DNA of 51,033 bases from Rhizomucor pusillus (Eukaryota; Mucoromycota; Mucoromycetes; Mucorales; Lichtheimiaceae). Position numbers and translations under genes: made by a program. The notes under the pieces are model-generated. The model was not told where the DNA came from. It searched no databases and saw only the letters and a program-made list of their open reading frames with translations. Positions 20,830 to 32,263 of this stretch are shown here, one piece after another. Each line of letters opens with the position of its first letter. Position 1 is the first letter of the stretch. The stretch spans positions 1-51,033 of the forward strand of contig FWWN02000549.1 of the NCBI GenBank assembly GCA_900175165.2, given 5' to 3'.

Positions 20830-23733
20830 GCGAATTGAATGGAGTGACATTGATTCCAGACCAATTGCGCGAATTTTGGGGTTCTGCTCAGGAAGCTCGT
20901 GAAGACATTCAGCAATGGGCGAAGATTAACGGTGGATTCTCCGTGTATACGGTTAGAAGCAGCATGAGCGGCGAGAAGAGGTACATTCGCCTGGGATATG
21001 TCGACGTTCCGGTGTACCTAGAAACCAGGAAGAGCGAGAGGTCATCGACACGAAGGCTGTGTTTATCGCCGACGATGATGGCAACGTCACTGCGCCACTT
21101 AAGCGAAAAAGAAACGCGCAAAAGACTCGCAGAAGTTTGGGTGCCCATTTGCAAGTGATGATCTGACCCTCAACAAAGACAGCTGCCAGTGGCATGTTGT
21201 AGCCATGCAAAACAAGCATAATCATGCTTTCGCTTTGAATACGGCATCCTACCGTCTGGAGGGGGAAGCCCAGGAGAATGTTATAAATATGATCAGAGCG
21301 CATGCCGAAAATTCAACGATCGTTACCTATCTGAAAGGACTAGGCATTACTGTGGTCTCCAAGGAAGTCTCCAACCCTCGCCAGAAAGTTTTCAACGACG
21401 ATCCCGAATGAGATGTTCAGTCTTATCCAGGCTCTGGAAGTGGATAGATATCAGGTTCGATATAACACCACGCAAGAAGGGAATAAGCGGTTCCTTCGCT
21501 CTTTGTCCTAAGCCCATGACTCGACCATCGAGCTCGCCAGAAAATTTCCAGAGATTATATCACTGGACGGGACCTACAAAACGAACAAACCGAAAATGCC
21601 ATTTATCAACGTTGTTGGCACGGGAAATGTAGGCTTCCCAAAGCTCACGACATTCTGTATTGCTGGTGGTTGGATCGCTGAAGAAACCAGCGAAACGTAG
21701 GAATGGTTTGTCAGCGCGCTGAAGGAAGTAAGTCTGGTTTTTCGAGCAGTCAGTTTCTCCTGCGGCCTTCGTAACGGATAGCGAAGCGGTTTTGATGAGG
21801 GCACTGGATGTAGTCTTTCCTGATACCAAAAATTTATTGTGCCAGATCCATATGCGACGAAACTTCCGCGTTGAAATTGCAGAAGCTATTCGCAGTTAAA
21901 ACTGACTACGAAAAGCTCGGAAATGCTTTGAATTTCTTAATGGCCAAAGAAGTGAATGACAAGTTCTCCAGGATGCGTGTGGCAGCAGATGAAAAATCGA
22001 AAGCAAGGCTTTAGCTACGTTTGCAGAAGCGAGCAAAAAGGCAAGAGATCCTAAGAAAGTCTCAGAATATTTGCAATGGTACTCCTATAACAGCACCTGC
22101 GTAGATATCGTATATGAAAGGTGCTAACTTGATCTCTTATACACTATTAAGTAAACTAGCCTTCAATTAGAAGTGGGTGGATCGATACGTCTGTTCAGTC
22201 CAGCACTTTGGAAATACCAGCACCAATCGAACATAAGGCGCGCATGCCGATATTAAGAGATCGCTTGATCTTCTAATAACTTGTTTCTTGCAAATAAGCA
22301 TTTGGATCAGTTCTATCGAATTAAGGTAAAGACGATTTGACCACCAGTCAACTCGCCTTCAATAAATAATCATTTGATCCTGGTGGTCAGCACATCACTG
22401 ATATTGTTTTTATAGACTGACGTATGGAGGCAACAGATTAACAAGGAATTCTTGGGGCAAGATTCCCATATGCCTCAGGTTTATCGAGAATGGCTTGCAG
22501 ACCTTGGCCGAAAAATATCGAAGTTTGCTTTTAATGCTATACGGCAGGAGCTTTCGCAAAAAAATGTCTTGAAGACTGATCATTGCCGTTGCGCCCTGAG
22601 AAAGATATACAACATGCCTTGCTGTCATAAGCTTCCTAGCACGGGGAAATTCCCTTTGAACAATGTTCCACGGCGCTGGCATCTCTTTCCTGATATTACA
22701 GCTACGAACGACGGTATGATAAAGCTGAAATCAAGAGATGTGTGCTAGCATTAATGTTTGATTTTATGCCGAAAGAAGATACTACCACGTTGGGGGATAA
22801 GTTATTGCAATCGCCGAGTCTTTTGTCACTCCCAAATTAGAGGAGCTAATTGCAGCTAAGCTATCGAGAATTGCAAACATACAGTATCGATGCACAGATC
22901 CAGCAGCGGGAGGACTTGTTATCCTGTTTGAAAGCAAAGTAGCTGGCAAAAAGTGGAGACCACTACTGCAAAGAGCGGCAACAAACGTGAGATGATTGCT
23001 CTTCAATATCAAGATACTCAGAGCCGCAAAAAAGCCAAAACTGCATTAGGCAAAGAAGCTGCAAATATCTGGTAAAGTTTCGTAAGCAATTTCTTGTTTC
23101 TTTTATTCATTGATCGAATTGATAGGAACGGAAAGAAAGAATCATCATCTTCAACTGCGGCTCCATCTGAAGCTTCGCAGCTGCCCAAAATACGAATCAT
23201 ACCACATCTAAATCTTGCAACAGATTCGATCCCAAGAACGGCTGTGAGGCTGGTCCATTGACCCACGTCCAGATGGAAAGTGCGGTTTCCGTGCACTTGC
23301 AATCTAGCTTTTCAAGGATGAAAAACGATACAAAGATGTCAAAGCAATTATGCGGCATAAGTTCCTTGAAATGCTCGATAGCGATTACGCTAAATGTGAC
23401 AAGCACAGCATGCCTAAAGCATTGGATCCTGAGGGCTTCGAGTGGTTCGTGAGTCCAGAATGCACCCAAATTGCCGCCGATGCGTTCGAAACACCCGTAG
23501 CATTCTACGGGTCGCAATCATATTTGTTCCTGTCTTACCACACAAGCCCGCAACAAACAGAACGGACGCATCCGATCGTCTTGCAGCTTGAGAACGTTCA
23601 CATCATTTTAGTGCAAGTCACGGAAGCATCAGAAATGACTTGGCCTGAGGTTGATCCGCTCCACAGACTATTTATCACATATGACATAGAAAAGGTTCCA
23701 TGGTATGCAACCTTCCCCGATGAATTTCAGTGA
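20830..23733 (+). pseudogene. Decayed FAR1/MULE transposase with SWIM finger and OTU-like protease domain
   Basis: Remnant of a Mutator-like element gene read across several frames. In order: a FAR1-type DNA-binding region (SAQEAREDIQQWAKINGGFS, near 20880); a MULE transposase core (ISLDGTYKTNKPKMPFINVV near 21560, later ALDVVFPDTKNLLCQIHMRR near 21810); HFGNTSTNRT near 22210, typical of the region following the core; a SWIM-type zinc finger (CRCALRKIYNMPCCH near 22590); and an OTU-like cysteine protease segment (DGKCGFRALAI at about 23270, then KDEKRYKDVKAIMRHKF and a C-terminal part ending WYATFPDEFQ). Breaks include TAG codons at 21698-21700 and 23305-23307 and several frame changes. I could not find its terminal repeats. 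Confidence 0.75.
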
Positions 23734-26700
23734 CAATGAAGGATAGAGGACAAATAAATGTTAGACATACGGTACCGTATAGATATTTAATTAACATGTT
23801 ATATTTCGCGCAATTTCTTCAAAAAGCCTACGTCACACTTGTAATTACTTCTTAATTTACTTCATAATCAATAAAGTGTCCATGCTCAACATGAAAGCAA
23901 ACCAAGCATCTGTGGATGTAGATGCTCACGGAGTGATCATTAGTTGTGATTTTACATCACCGCCGCTTGTTTGCGAATTGCGTTCGTTGACTTCATCCTT
24001 TTTCCTCACACTAGCCTTTTACCCGCTCTTGGATTGACACCCAGCGTGCGAGAGGGGTGGTGCCCTAAATGTTGTGCCGAACGGAAATGTCCCTTTTTAC
24101 GGAATCAGGTGGGCACTTCTATCAAGGCCTTCCGAGTGAATGCAGATGCATACCCAGGCTGTGTATGCTCTACTGGCACTCCCCGTCTGGCGTCTCTCTC
24201 TGTGTTTGCGTTCTTCTTTCAATTGTTAGAAACTGTTAACGGCGGTGTGTGATAGCCAGAGACCATTGCTGTTCGATTTACAGGTAACGGTCACGTATTA
24301 CTCTGATTAGCAACTCATCGCACACGTAGATTACCCTTTGATTACACATGACGTGATAAGGTGCGAGCTGAAGTTCCTAAAGAGTGAGGAGATTGGCAAA
24401 AAGACGACCGAATCTGAAGATGCCACAGGCGGGTTGCCTTACAATTGTATTCGCAAGCACCGTTCCCCATTTCTCCCCTTCCTGAACACATGTAAACCCA
24501 CTGCCTTTATGTAGAACGTACCTTCTAGTCTCCTATATACACTTTTTCCCGCATTTTGTGAAATTTTATAAGACATTTATACACCAAAATGATAAATTGG
24601 AGCGGCATTATTTTTGGAAAAAGTGTAGATTTAACTCGCTTGTTACTCAATCACTTTCATTTCCGGCATTTTTCTCCTGCAAGCATAGCAATGTAGTTGG
24701 CTGTATTGAAAGGAGAAGAGTGTACCTCGTCGTCATGGTGAATAGGAAAGTAAGTATTTACTATTCTTGCAATATATTTCGGAGGAATTAACACCATTCT
24801 TTGTTATGTATGTAGCGCCTACAGAAATTGCTCGTCGAAGGGATAAGAGGAGGTTAGAAGTTGGTTTGTGGGGAAGAACACCAGCGAGGAACGCGCAAAA
24901 TGCCGTACAAGAAATACAAACAGAAGATACGCAGCTTCGTAGGAGAGACGAACGGATGCGACGAATGCGAGAGTTGGAAATGAAATGAAGATTAAATGAC
25001 GAAGGAAAAGGACAAGACGAACCAGGAAGAGCAGCAAACGAAGAGAAGGAAAGGTAAAGAGCCCGCCATAGGGGGTACCCGCACGGAAGGATTCAAATAA
25101 TGTTTTGGAGAACGGTAAGTTTCAAATTGATGAAGGAAGGCGAGGGGCATCATACTGTACAGAAAAGCGCACGTTAACGAAAAAGGTTGGGGAAGAGGAG
25201 AGAAATAGAGATAAGGAATAAGAGTAAGAAGAGAAAGAGATGGAAGAAGAACAGGAGGAGAAACAAACGAAGCAAGAGAAAGAACGGTTGGGAAAGTAGG
25301 TTTTCCAACTTATGGAGGCTGCGAATGGACCTGTTTGTTAAAATGACTCCCATAGGACCAAGATAATTAGCGAGGAGGGGGAAAAGGATGAGAAGACCAG
25401 CTACTACTAGTGGCAGCGTCAGGAGAAGCCAGACGAAGAAGTGATTGAATGACCGTTTGTATATATTAAGGATGTAGGTTATTTACTTGAAATGGCTAGA
25501 TTTACTGTATATTCCTTTTGATGAATATTAAAGAAATGAATCTGTACGAAAGCGCTGCTATATGGGGTGTCAAGTAAAGTATTAGGCAAGGAAGTTTTCT
25601 CCATGTCAGCGGATAAACTGTTACGTATGGAGCGAGGATAGTTCTCATTTTCATTCGCAAGATGGTATAATGTCAGTCAGAAAGCTCCATGAAAGGATGA
25701 CAATAGTTACATACTTTGTAAATCAAAGAGCTATGGAAAGTTAATTGCATTTTTATTCGAACTTTAAGCTTGGGACAGGGGAAAGAAAGCAGGAAAGGCG
25801 GCTAGCTATACTCTATTCATGAGCGGTTGGCCCGTTGTTGTCGTTGGTGGGAGGAATGGATGGAAGTAAACTAGTTTATGATTCCAACCCGTTTGTTACG
25901 TTACTGTAGTCATTGGATCCTCTTTCTGTAAGAATTTCGAAGATTTCAGTGTAATAGGCTTTAAATCCTTCACGCAGTTTGTAAATGCCGGGTCTTGAGT
26001 GAGTTAATTGAGTTGGGGATCCGTATAGAAGACAATCGATCCAATCGACCTTCTTGTCGGTAGTCGATTGATTATTGATATCGATCTTTAGGAGCCTGTT
26101 ATGTAGCGATGCATTGGTTTTGTTTTCCCTTCTTTTGCAGTGATATTTTCATTGATGTAAACTGGTTTGCTTGTTGAGATACGGAGTCACGTTTCCCGGT
26201 ATGTATATAGAAGTTTGGTTACTTTATCTTTTCTGAGTCGAATCTTGTTGCTGGCATATATACCTGTAATGCTGACTATGTCAGCTTTTCAAGATGCCGG
26301 ACTTGTCGTTGAAAGTTCACGTCTTTTCTTGAGAGATTATAAAATAGGTTTTCATAGGAAAAGGTGATGGTGCAGACATATTCCCAGTCGTTTCCTGTTG
26401 GGTAGATCGAATACTGAGAAGATGGGTACAAAGGTATGTTCCCAAGTACTACGGTGGAGTGCAACGTGACTAAAGGAAACCAAAGAGTATACAGTCTTAA
26501 GTGTGGACGATATCCAAAGCAGTCGTATAGAAAAAAACAGACGTGTGAATACCATGAACCTTTTGTCAGAGTAACGAGTGATCGCAAAAAGAGGTGATAA
26601 ACAGTATGCCGTATAAGAAATCAATGACACGGGATTATCCATCATTGCGTGAGTCGAGCGTTTTTAAGTAATCAACACGACATATTACCACATGATAGTC

Positions 26701-27137
26701 GTCGACTCCACTCTAGTCAACCCGACAGATGACCAGTGGCGTGCAGGGTAGACAGATAGGAAGAAACAAAACTGTAGGTTGAGTTGGAAGGTCTACAGTC
26801 AAACGCCGAGTTGCTTTGGTCTGCCTCTTCAGTCTCCTTTGAGAAGAATAAAAGATAGCATGCGAATGTAATGTGAAGTGTCTGCATGTACGTAAAATTT
26901 TGAGGAATTCGCAAAAGTATGGACCTTGGGACCAGCAGCGATTGTGGAAAGAGAAACCGATGAGGGAAGAGACGTTGCTGGTACCTGTCCCTTTATGCAG
27001 CCGGAGAGAATATCCCCGTTTCATCTATCAACATGGAAAGCGAATGTCAAGAAGGTGAAATGCATGGCAACATGCGAACCTTTGTTTTCTACTGACTACT
27101 TCTCAACAAAGCAATACGTAGACATATACAGGGCTCA
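23734..27137. other. Gene-poor, repeat-like desert
   Basis: About 3.4 kb without a supportable gene. A block at 24800-25450 is markedly purine-rich on the plus strand (runs of GAAGAG, GGAAAAGG and similar) and in one frame reads as an Arg/Glu-rich segment (RRRDERMRRMRELEMK). This could be a degraded charged coiled coil or simple-sequence drift. Splice-like GTAAGT (24750) and TAG signals occur, but no consistent exon pair closes in frame. Confidence 0.4.
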
Positions 27138-28800
27138 TTGCGTCAAGGTGCATCGCCATCAATTTCAACATTTATAGATGAATACTTGGAGGTTGTGGTC
27201 GATCACACCAGACCGGGGGATGACATCGAACGTGTCTGGGCAACGCGCTTTTCAACAGTTGCGAAGGAACTGAAAGTAACAGCTGTGAGTATTGAGTCCA
27301 GCGTTGTCGTCTGGCGGGTACTGATAGCGCTGCAAAGCGACGAAGACATCGTCCTCACTGGGAAAAGGTTTCATTTGCCGTCCTTAAGAAGCAAGCCGGA
27401 GTCTCTAGCTCTTGTACCACGGATCCCGCAGAATCCGATGCAAAAGCCGAATCAGAGGTCGAGACATCGTCAGCTCGAGTATCCTCCAAAACATCTTCGA
27501 CAGTGAGTGCTTGACATGCACAGGTAGTATGGGGTTGAAAGCGGTATTAAATTTACCTTGTAGTCATCGAAATTCGATTCCTGCCTGCTAACACCAGAGA
27601 TGCTAGAGGACTTCGAAAGTACAAAACCATGGAGAAAGAAAGAAAATGAAAATTGAAGAGTGGCAATTTTGCTGAGGATAAGATGTACGGTTTCGGTAAG
27701 CAGTGCGATTACGAGCAGTAAGTGTTTTGCTATTGAAGCACTTTTGAGAAATATTAATTAACGATTGTGCTATGGAGCGCTGTTCATTCCTTTATCCTGT
27801 GCGTAGACGATCCTTGCTGGGGTGAGGTTTTCGAAGCAGAGGAATTACAAGAGATTAGAACCTGCGGAGACCCTTCCCTACCAGCCCTCGCTGAAAACAT
27901 CCAAGAGTTCTTCGACGCTTACTATGAATGTTTATCAGATGAAGAGCAATCTTCAGGAGAATGCAGCCTAGAAACTCTTACGGCCGTCACCGTCAGTTTT
28001 GGGATTTTTAGACCATCCGATCATTTCGACCAATACTGGCTGCAAAGCACTATGCTCCAGCTGATCAGTGCTTACCGCTACAAAATTTTCGACAAGCTAG
28101 CGGCGCATGGCTCGGAATTGGATTTCGTCGTTCGAATTTGGAGCCTACTGGATAGGTGTTTCGATAATTTGGGAATTGAAACTAGAAGGTATGTATCTCT
28201 TTATTATTTGTCTCAAGATTTCATTGTAATTCTTTTAATAAGGGACCAATGCTGTATCGCAACTTCCGCGCGTTTGAACGAACAGAGAGCAGTAACTGGA
28301 ATTTCCCCAATTAGCTCCAAAATAGCTACAGTTCGCCCGGACCTTATCTTAGTAAGAAACGACGTCGATACGGTCTTTCGGAGTGCGGCAAGGTAGACGA
28401 TGCAGGCATTGGTAAAAAGGAGATCATAGAGAATTAGCTGCACGCTCCAAAGGTGATGAAAGACCTGTTTTGTCGCCTTGTTCACAAGACAAACAATCGG
28501 ATGGAAGTTATCCGCTCCGCAAAAATTGTTTGCCTTCACCAGATCCGTAAGTTATCATTTTAGTCACACGAATGTTTTGCAATAGATTCACGTTTACCTC
28601 TCTGAAAGATAGGAGGATGGGTATGTCCGTGACGGACTGCCCTAAGGGATATGTATGCAGGAATGTAGAACCCAGGAATTCGAAATTCCTCTGGAACCAA
28701 GTTTGATTCCTTCACAAGCATTCCCACTTCTGAAATTAGTGTTACAGGCAAAGGTAATGCCAAAACTGACGGAGATCTACAAAACTTGTGACTCACTATT
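27138..28800 (+). pseudogene. Remnant of an unassigned, probably multi-copy gene family
   Basis: Several fragments read as pieces of one old protein. 27138-27300 contains TFIDEYLEVVVDHTRPGDD. 27767-28190 contains LQLISAYRYKIFDKLAAHGS and VRIWSLLDRCFDNLGIETRR. After a probable intron at 28187-28240 come ATVRPDLILVRNDVD and, in another frame, ECGKVDDAGIGKKEIIEN interrupted by TAG, then HAPKVMKDLFCRLVHKTNN. Downstream, PKGYVCR and QEFEIPLEPSLIPSQAFPL lie in different frames. The pattern RPDLI followed by an E-x-G-x-x-[ED] block is reminiscent of PD-(D/E)XK nuclease-like folds, but this is inference. Stops and frame changes show the copy is dead. I believe similar proteins are repeated in Mucoromycota genomes, from memory of their general look only. 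Confidence 0.55.
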
Positions 28801-28844
28801 TTAATAATGATAATGATGATAAATAAAAAATTGTCGCTGAAACC

Positions 28845-29072
28845 ATGGAAGCAACACTCAAGTACCAGAAGAACAACCAGGAGGACCCAGCATTCCTATG
28901 CAACATGCTGCCAGCAGCGTTTGTTATACCCTCGGCACTGAACAGTAACGATGGAAGAAAAAGAAAAAAAAATAAACCAATAACTGTCATTGCTGCCATC
29001 ATCCGTATCATTATCGTCGTCCTCATCAGTATCGTCATCATCATCCTCCTTTCACCAAAAAATCCATGGTGA
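28845..29072 (+). CDS. Possible 75-aa protein with C-terminal hydrophobic tail
   Basis: A short frame starting MEATLKYQKNNQEDPAFLC with a basic patch RKRKKNKP followed by a stretch of about 25 hydrophobic residues rich in Ile, ending SPKNPW. It would look like a tail-anchored membrane protein. However, the hydrophobic stretch comes from an ATC/GTC-rich near-microsatellite and there is no supporting context, so a chance frame is more likely. Confidence 0.15.
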   Translation: MEATLKYQKNNQEDPAFLCNMLPAAFVIPSALNSNDGRKRKKNKPITVIAAIIRIIIVVLISIVIIILLSPKNPW

Positions 29073-29654
29073 TCCAGGCAAGATAGGTTTAAACGCTCCC
29101 ACTGTACTTTTCGGCGTATAGTCTATTCTTTCAGTCTAGATTTCGTACTGTATATTACAATCCCGCATATGTAAGCAGGTTGATTCCATACCTATACCAA
29201 GGAAGCTCTTAGCCATCATAGCATCCTGTGGATTCTGGAATAGCTTATAAATTTCTAAAGCTAACAAAGAAAGAGTAATTTCTTTTGCTGAAAAGGTGTT
29301 TGGTAACTGCGGTAGACCCTCACTCATAGTAAAAGTTTGAATGGAAGCAGCTATACAAAATGTCTGCTGCGTATGTAAAGCTTCGTGTGCAATAATTGGA
29401 AATTTTAGGAGCAATCTCCTCGAGATTCCTTCGGACATAGCTTTTTTCATTCTCCGACACAACGTCCAATAATCATTCGAAATAATCTAGCGTATTACTG
29501 TAGATTTCATTTCAGTTCATAATCTGCAGGTTTTATGAGATTTCATTATAATTTTAGGATATAGATACAAATTCTACAGCGTAATGCACAATTTGTTGCA
29601 CAACCCATGTAAAGGCAGTCAATATTGTATGTTAGATGTTTTATTAAGATATAA
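29073..29654. other. No confident gene
   Basis: A 108-codon minus-strand frame at 29136-29462 (CRRMKKAMSEGISRRLLLKF near its start) could be a fragment of a repeated fungal protein, but I cannot assign it. Nothing else is seen. Confidence 0.35.
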
Positions 29655-31870
29655 ATTAAGGTATCCATGTTTCCGCCATCCAAAGAATCGAAGACTGCCA
29701 GTTTTGGAAATGCTTGCCCAAGTTCTTCTTTGCGTGGCTGTCTCCCTGCTCAGCAGCCAATCCGTACCAATATCGCGCCTTTTTCTTGCTTTTTTTTACC
29801 CCTACACCATGCTCGTACATGTAGCCGATCTGCGGATCTGCCGCTCTGTCGCTCTGCAGCTCTGCCTCCGGATTGCCTTTTCCAGCGGCTCTGTTGAAAT
29901 ACTGGAATGTTTATTCGTGGTTGACTGGAAAATCTCTCTTCGCTGCCTCTAAGTACCACTCCAGAGCTTTTTCATAGCCCACTTTGTCGACACCGATGCC
30001 TGCTTCGTAATATCTTGCAACTCGATAGTATGCGAACATGTATCCTGCCTTTGCAGACTTTTCAAACAACTTCCGTGTACGAACTACGTCCCTGTGAGCA
30101 ACATTTCCAGATCGTACAGTTCACCCAGCGTAGACAGTCCAAGAGCATCACCTCGATTTGCAGCTGTTGTAAGGTATCCCAAGGCTTTCGTGTAATCCCG
30201 AAGAGTTCCTGCTCCGTACAAGTAGATGCTTCCTAGATATGCCAGCGATCACATGGTCTTGGACGCCTCATACCACTTGGCCGCTGTTTTGCAGTCCCTT
30301 TCAGTTTATAAACGTACTGGTACAATTTGCCCAGCGACTCCTGAGCCTGAGCGTCGCCAAGGTTTGCTTGTTCAGTTAGGGCAGGTAATGCCTTGCTTGC
30401 AAATTCGGTTGCGTTGTTTTTTATCCCAGTCTGAGGGCATCCATCCATTCAAATGCATCAATGCCAGTATTATCCACGCTGCATAACATTCCATCTTTGC
30501 TGATTCCTGCAACAAAGCCATCCCTTTCTCTTGATCTGGTGGGATAGAGATTCCGCATGAATAAATTTCACCCAAATGAGCCATGCCTTCTGGATTCTTT
30601 TGCTCAGCTGATTTCTGATACCACTCGAGAGCCTTGAGATTGTCCTTGGAGACGTATTCTGCTTCGTAATACATGATGCCCAATTTTGCTTGCGCTCCTG
30701 CGTAACCTTGCTAGGCACAGCTATGAAATACGTTGAATGCCTCTTTAAATCTTCTTTCTCTGCAATGTACGATTGCTTCTTCATATCGTTTGTTGAGATC
30801 TGGGACGCTGCTTGAAAGATAGCTTGAATCGGTACTTGTCGGGTGCGCTGAGATATCCACTTTTGATTCATCTGAAGTAATGGAGGATGCTATTACTTGG
30901 TGCATAGGAGTAGAGTTGCTACAGAAAAAGACTGAACTTCCTACACTGCTCATAGAATCATCGGTTACATTGTTCGATGACGAAGCCTCCGGCGAATTCG
31001 CTGCGAATGTTGATGTTCCAAACATCACGTCCGAGTCGTTCTGGTGTTGTACGTTCAGATGGTTCCATGTGCCAGTAAGATCGTACGGCATCGGAGTACC
31101 TTTGAGGCGTATTCTCCGGTATTCCTTCCTGCTCTCCACGCCGAATCATCGCTAACACAAGTGTATTGTCTGCAAAGTCCCAGTAAGGTATTCTCTCGCT
31201 TGCTATCTCCCAAAGAACCATTCCAAGCGCATAGGTATCTGAAGCCTTTGAGTATTTGCTGGTCGTCTGGTTACTTCCCGCGCCATCCATCGTATAGTAC
31301 CGATACGAGATGATGTATCCGACTTGGAAGCTGTGGCGATCTTGAGCGTTGCTTGCCCAAAGTCGCATATTTTGGCTTCATACTTTTTCGTGATGAGGAT
31401 GTTGAGAGACTTCAAGTCGCGGTGAATACTATTGTTAAAATGAAGATATGTCGTCCCAGATACGACATCTTCTGCAATATCCATTTTTTACTTCAATGTC
31501 AACTTTTCGTTATCCAAAATGTCCCGCAAGGAACCGCGTTCTGCATAGTCTGTGACCAGGCACAAGTTCCCTCTGTATCTGTATTCGGCATAGTACTGGA
31601 TAATATTTCGGTGCCTCAGTTCTCTATTAGGTCAATTTCCTTTTGAATCTCGTGTTGATTCGAGCAAGGGAAAGATTTTGACTGCAGCTGTGCGTCCGCA
31701 CCACGAGCATAGGTATACTTGAGCGCACGAGCCCTCACCTGTACGCCGTCCTCGAAGAGTTGGAATTTGGACATTGAGTGAGTGGGGAACAGGTTTTGAA
31801 ACCTGGCATGCCTTACTTGCAGTCGCACAGGGGGGTTGGTCAAATACATTGCACGACATCTGTCAGACAT
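29655..31870 (-). pseudogene. Decayed tyrosine-kinase-like protein with Sel1 repeats
   Basis: Reads on the minus strand as an N-terminal kinase followed by Sel1 repeats. Kinase landmarks: a Gly-rich loop GEGSCAQVYL and Lys motif AAVKIF (near 31720-31680), RELRHRNIIQYYAEYRYRGN, LVTDYAERGSL, the catalytic loop HRDLKSLN, the DFG of KICDFGQATL, GTIRWMA, and in another frame SDTYALGMVLWEIASERIPY. Sel1-type units follow: AQAKLGIMYYEAEYVSKDN, ALEWYQKSAEQKNPEGMAHL and QAQESLGKLYQY. Breaks: in-frame TAA at 31488-31490, TAG at 30711-30713, and frame changes near 31630, 31260 and 30450. The architecture is known from expanded kinase families of early-diverging fungi. An intact relative would be a cytosolic signalling kinase. 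Confidence 0.78.
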
Positions 31871-32263
31871 GGATTTTCTACAGAGCGCCTAAAAGCATTC
31901 CACAGGATGATGTTTGATAGTAAGGCTTTTGCAGTATATCTCCAGTGAACATTCGTATTGGGCTTTCGGTATATGAATTAATGGGATTCGCCGCAAGTTT
32001 ACTGACGATTCGAAGCTGCAATAAATCTCATGCCTGATGCAATAATCTTAGATATCTGTAAGGTATGAGTAGCATATCGCTCAAGGAATATGTCAAACCA
32101 AACGTAAAGAGGAAAATGCTGTTGTTGTGGATTGCATTAAAAGGTGAATAAATCTACTTGACACTAGACTGCATCCCGATGTGTCGGGATACTGTAGTTC
32201 GAGCGGCGGCTGTAGATTTAGCACTTTCTGGCTGCAGCCGTTTCTCACGTCTTTTCCTGCGCC
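31871..32263. other. Promoter region of ZNG1
   Basis: Sequence between the kinase remnant and the ZNG1 start. It contains no gene I can support and presumably carries the ZNG1 promoter. Confidence 0.4.
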
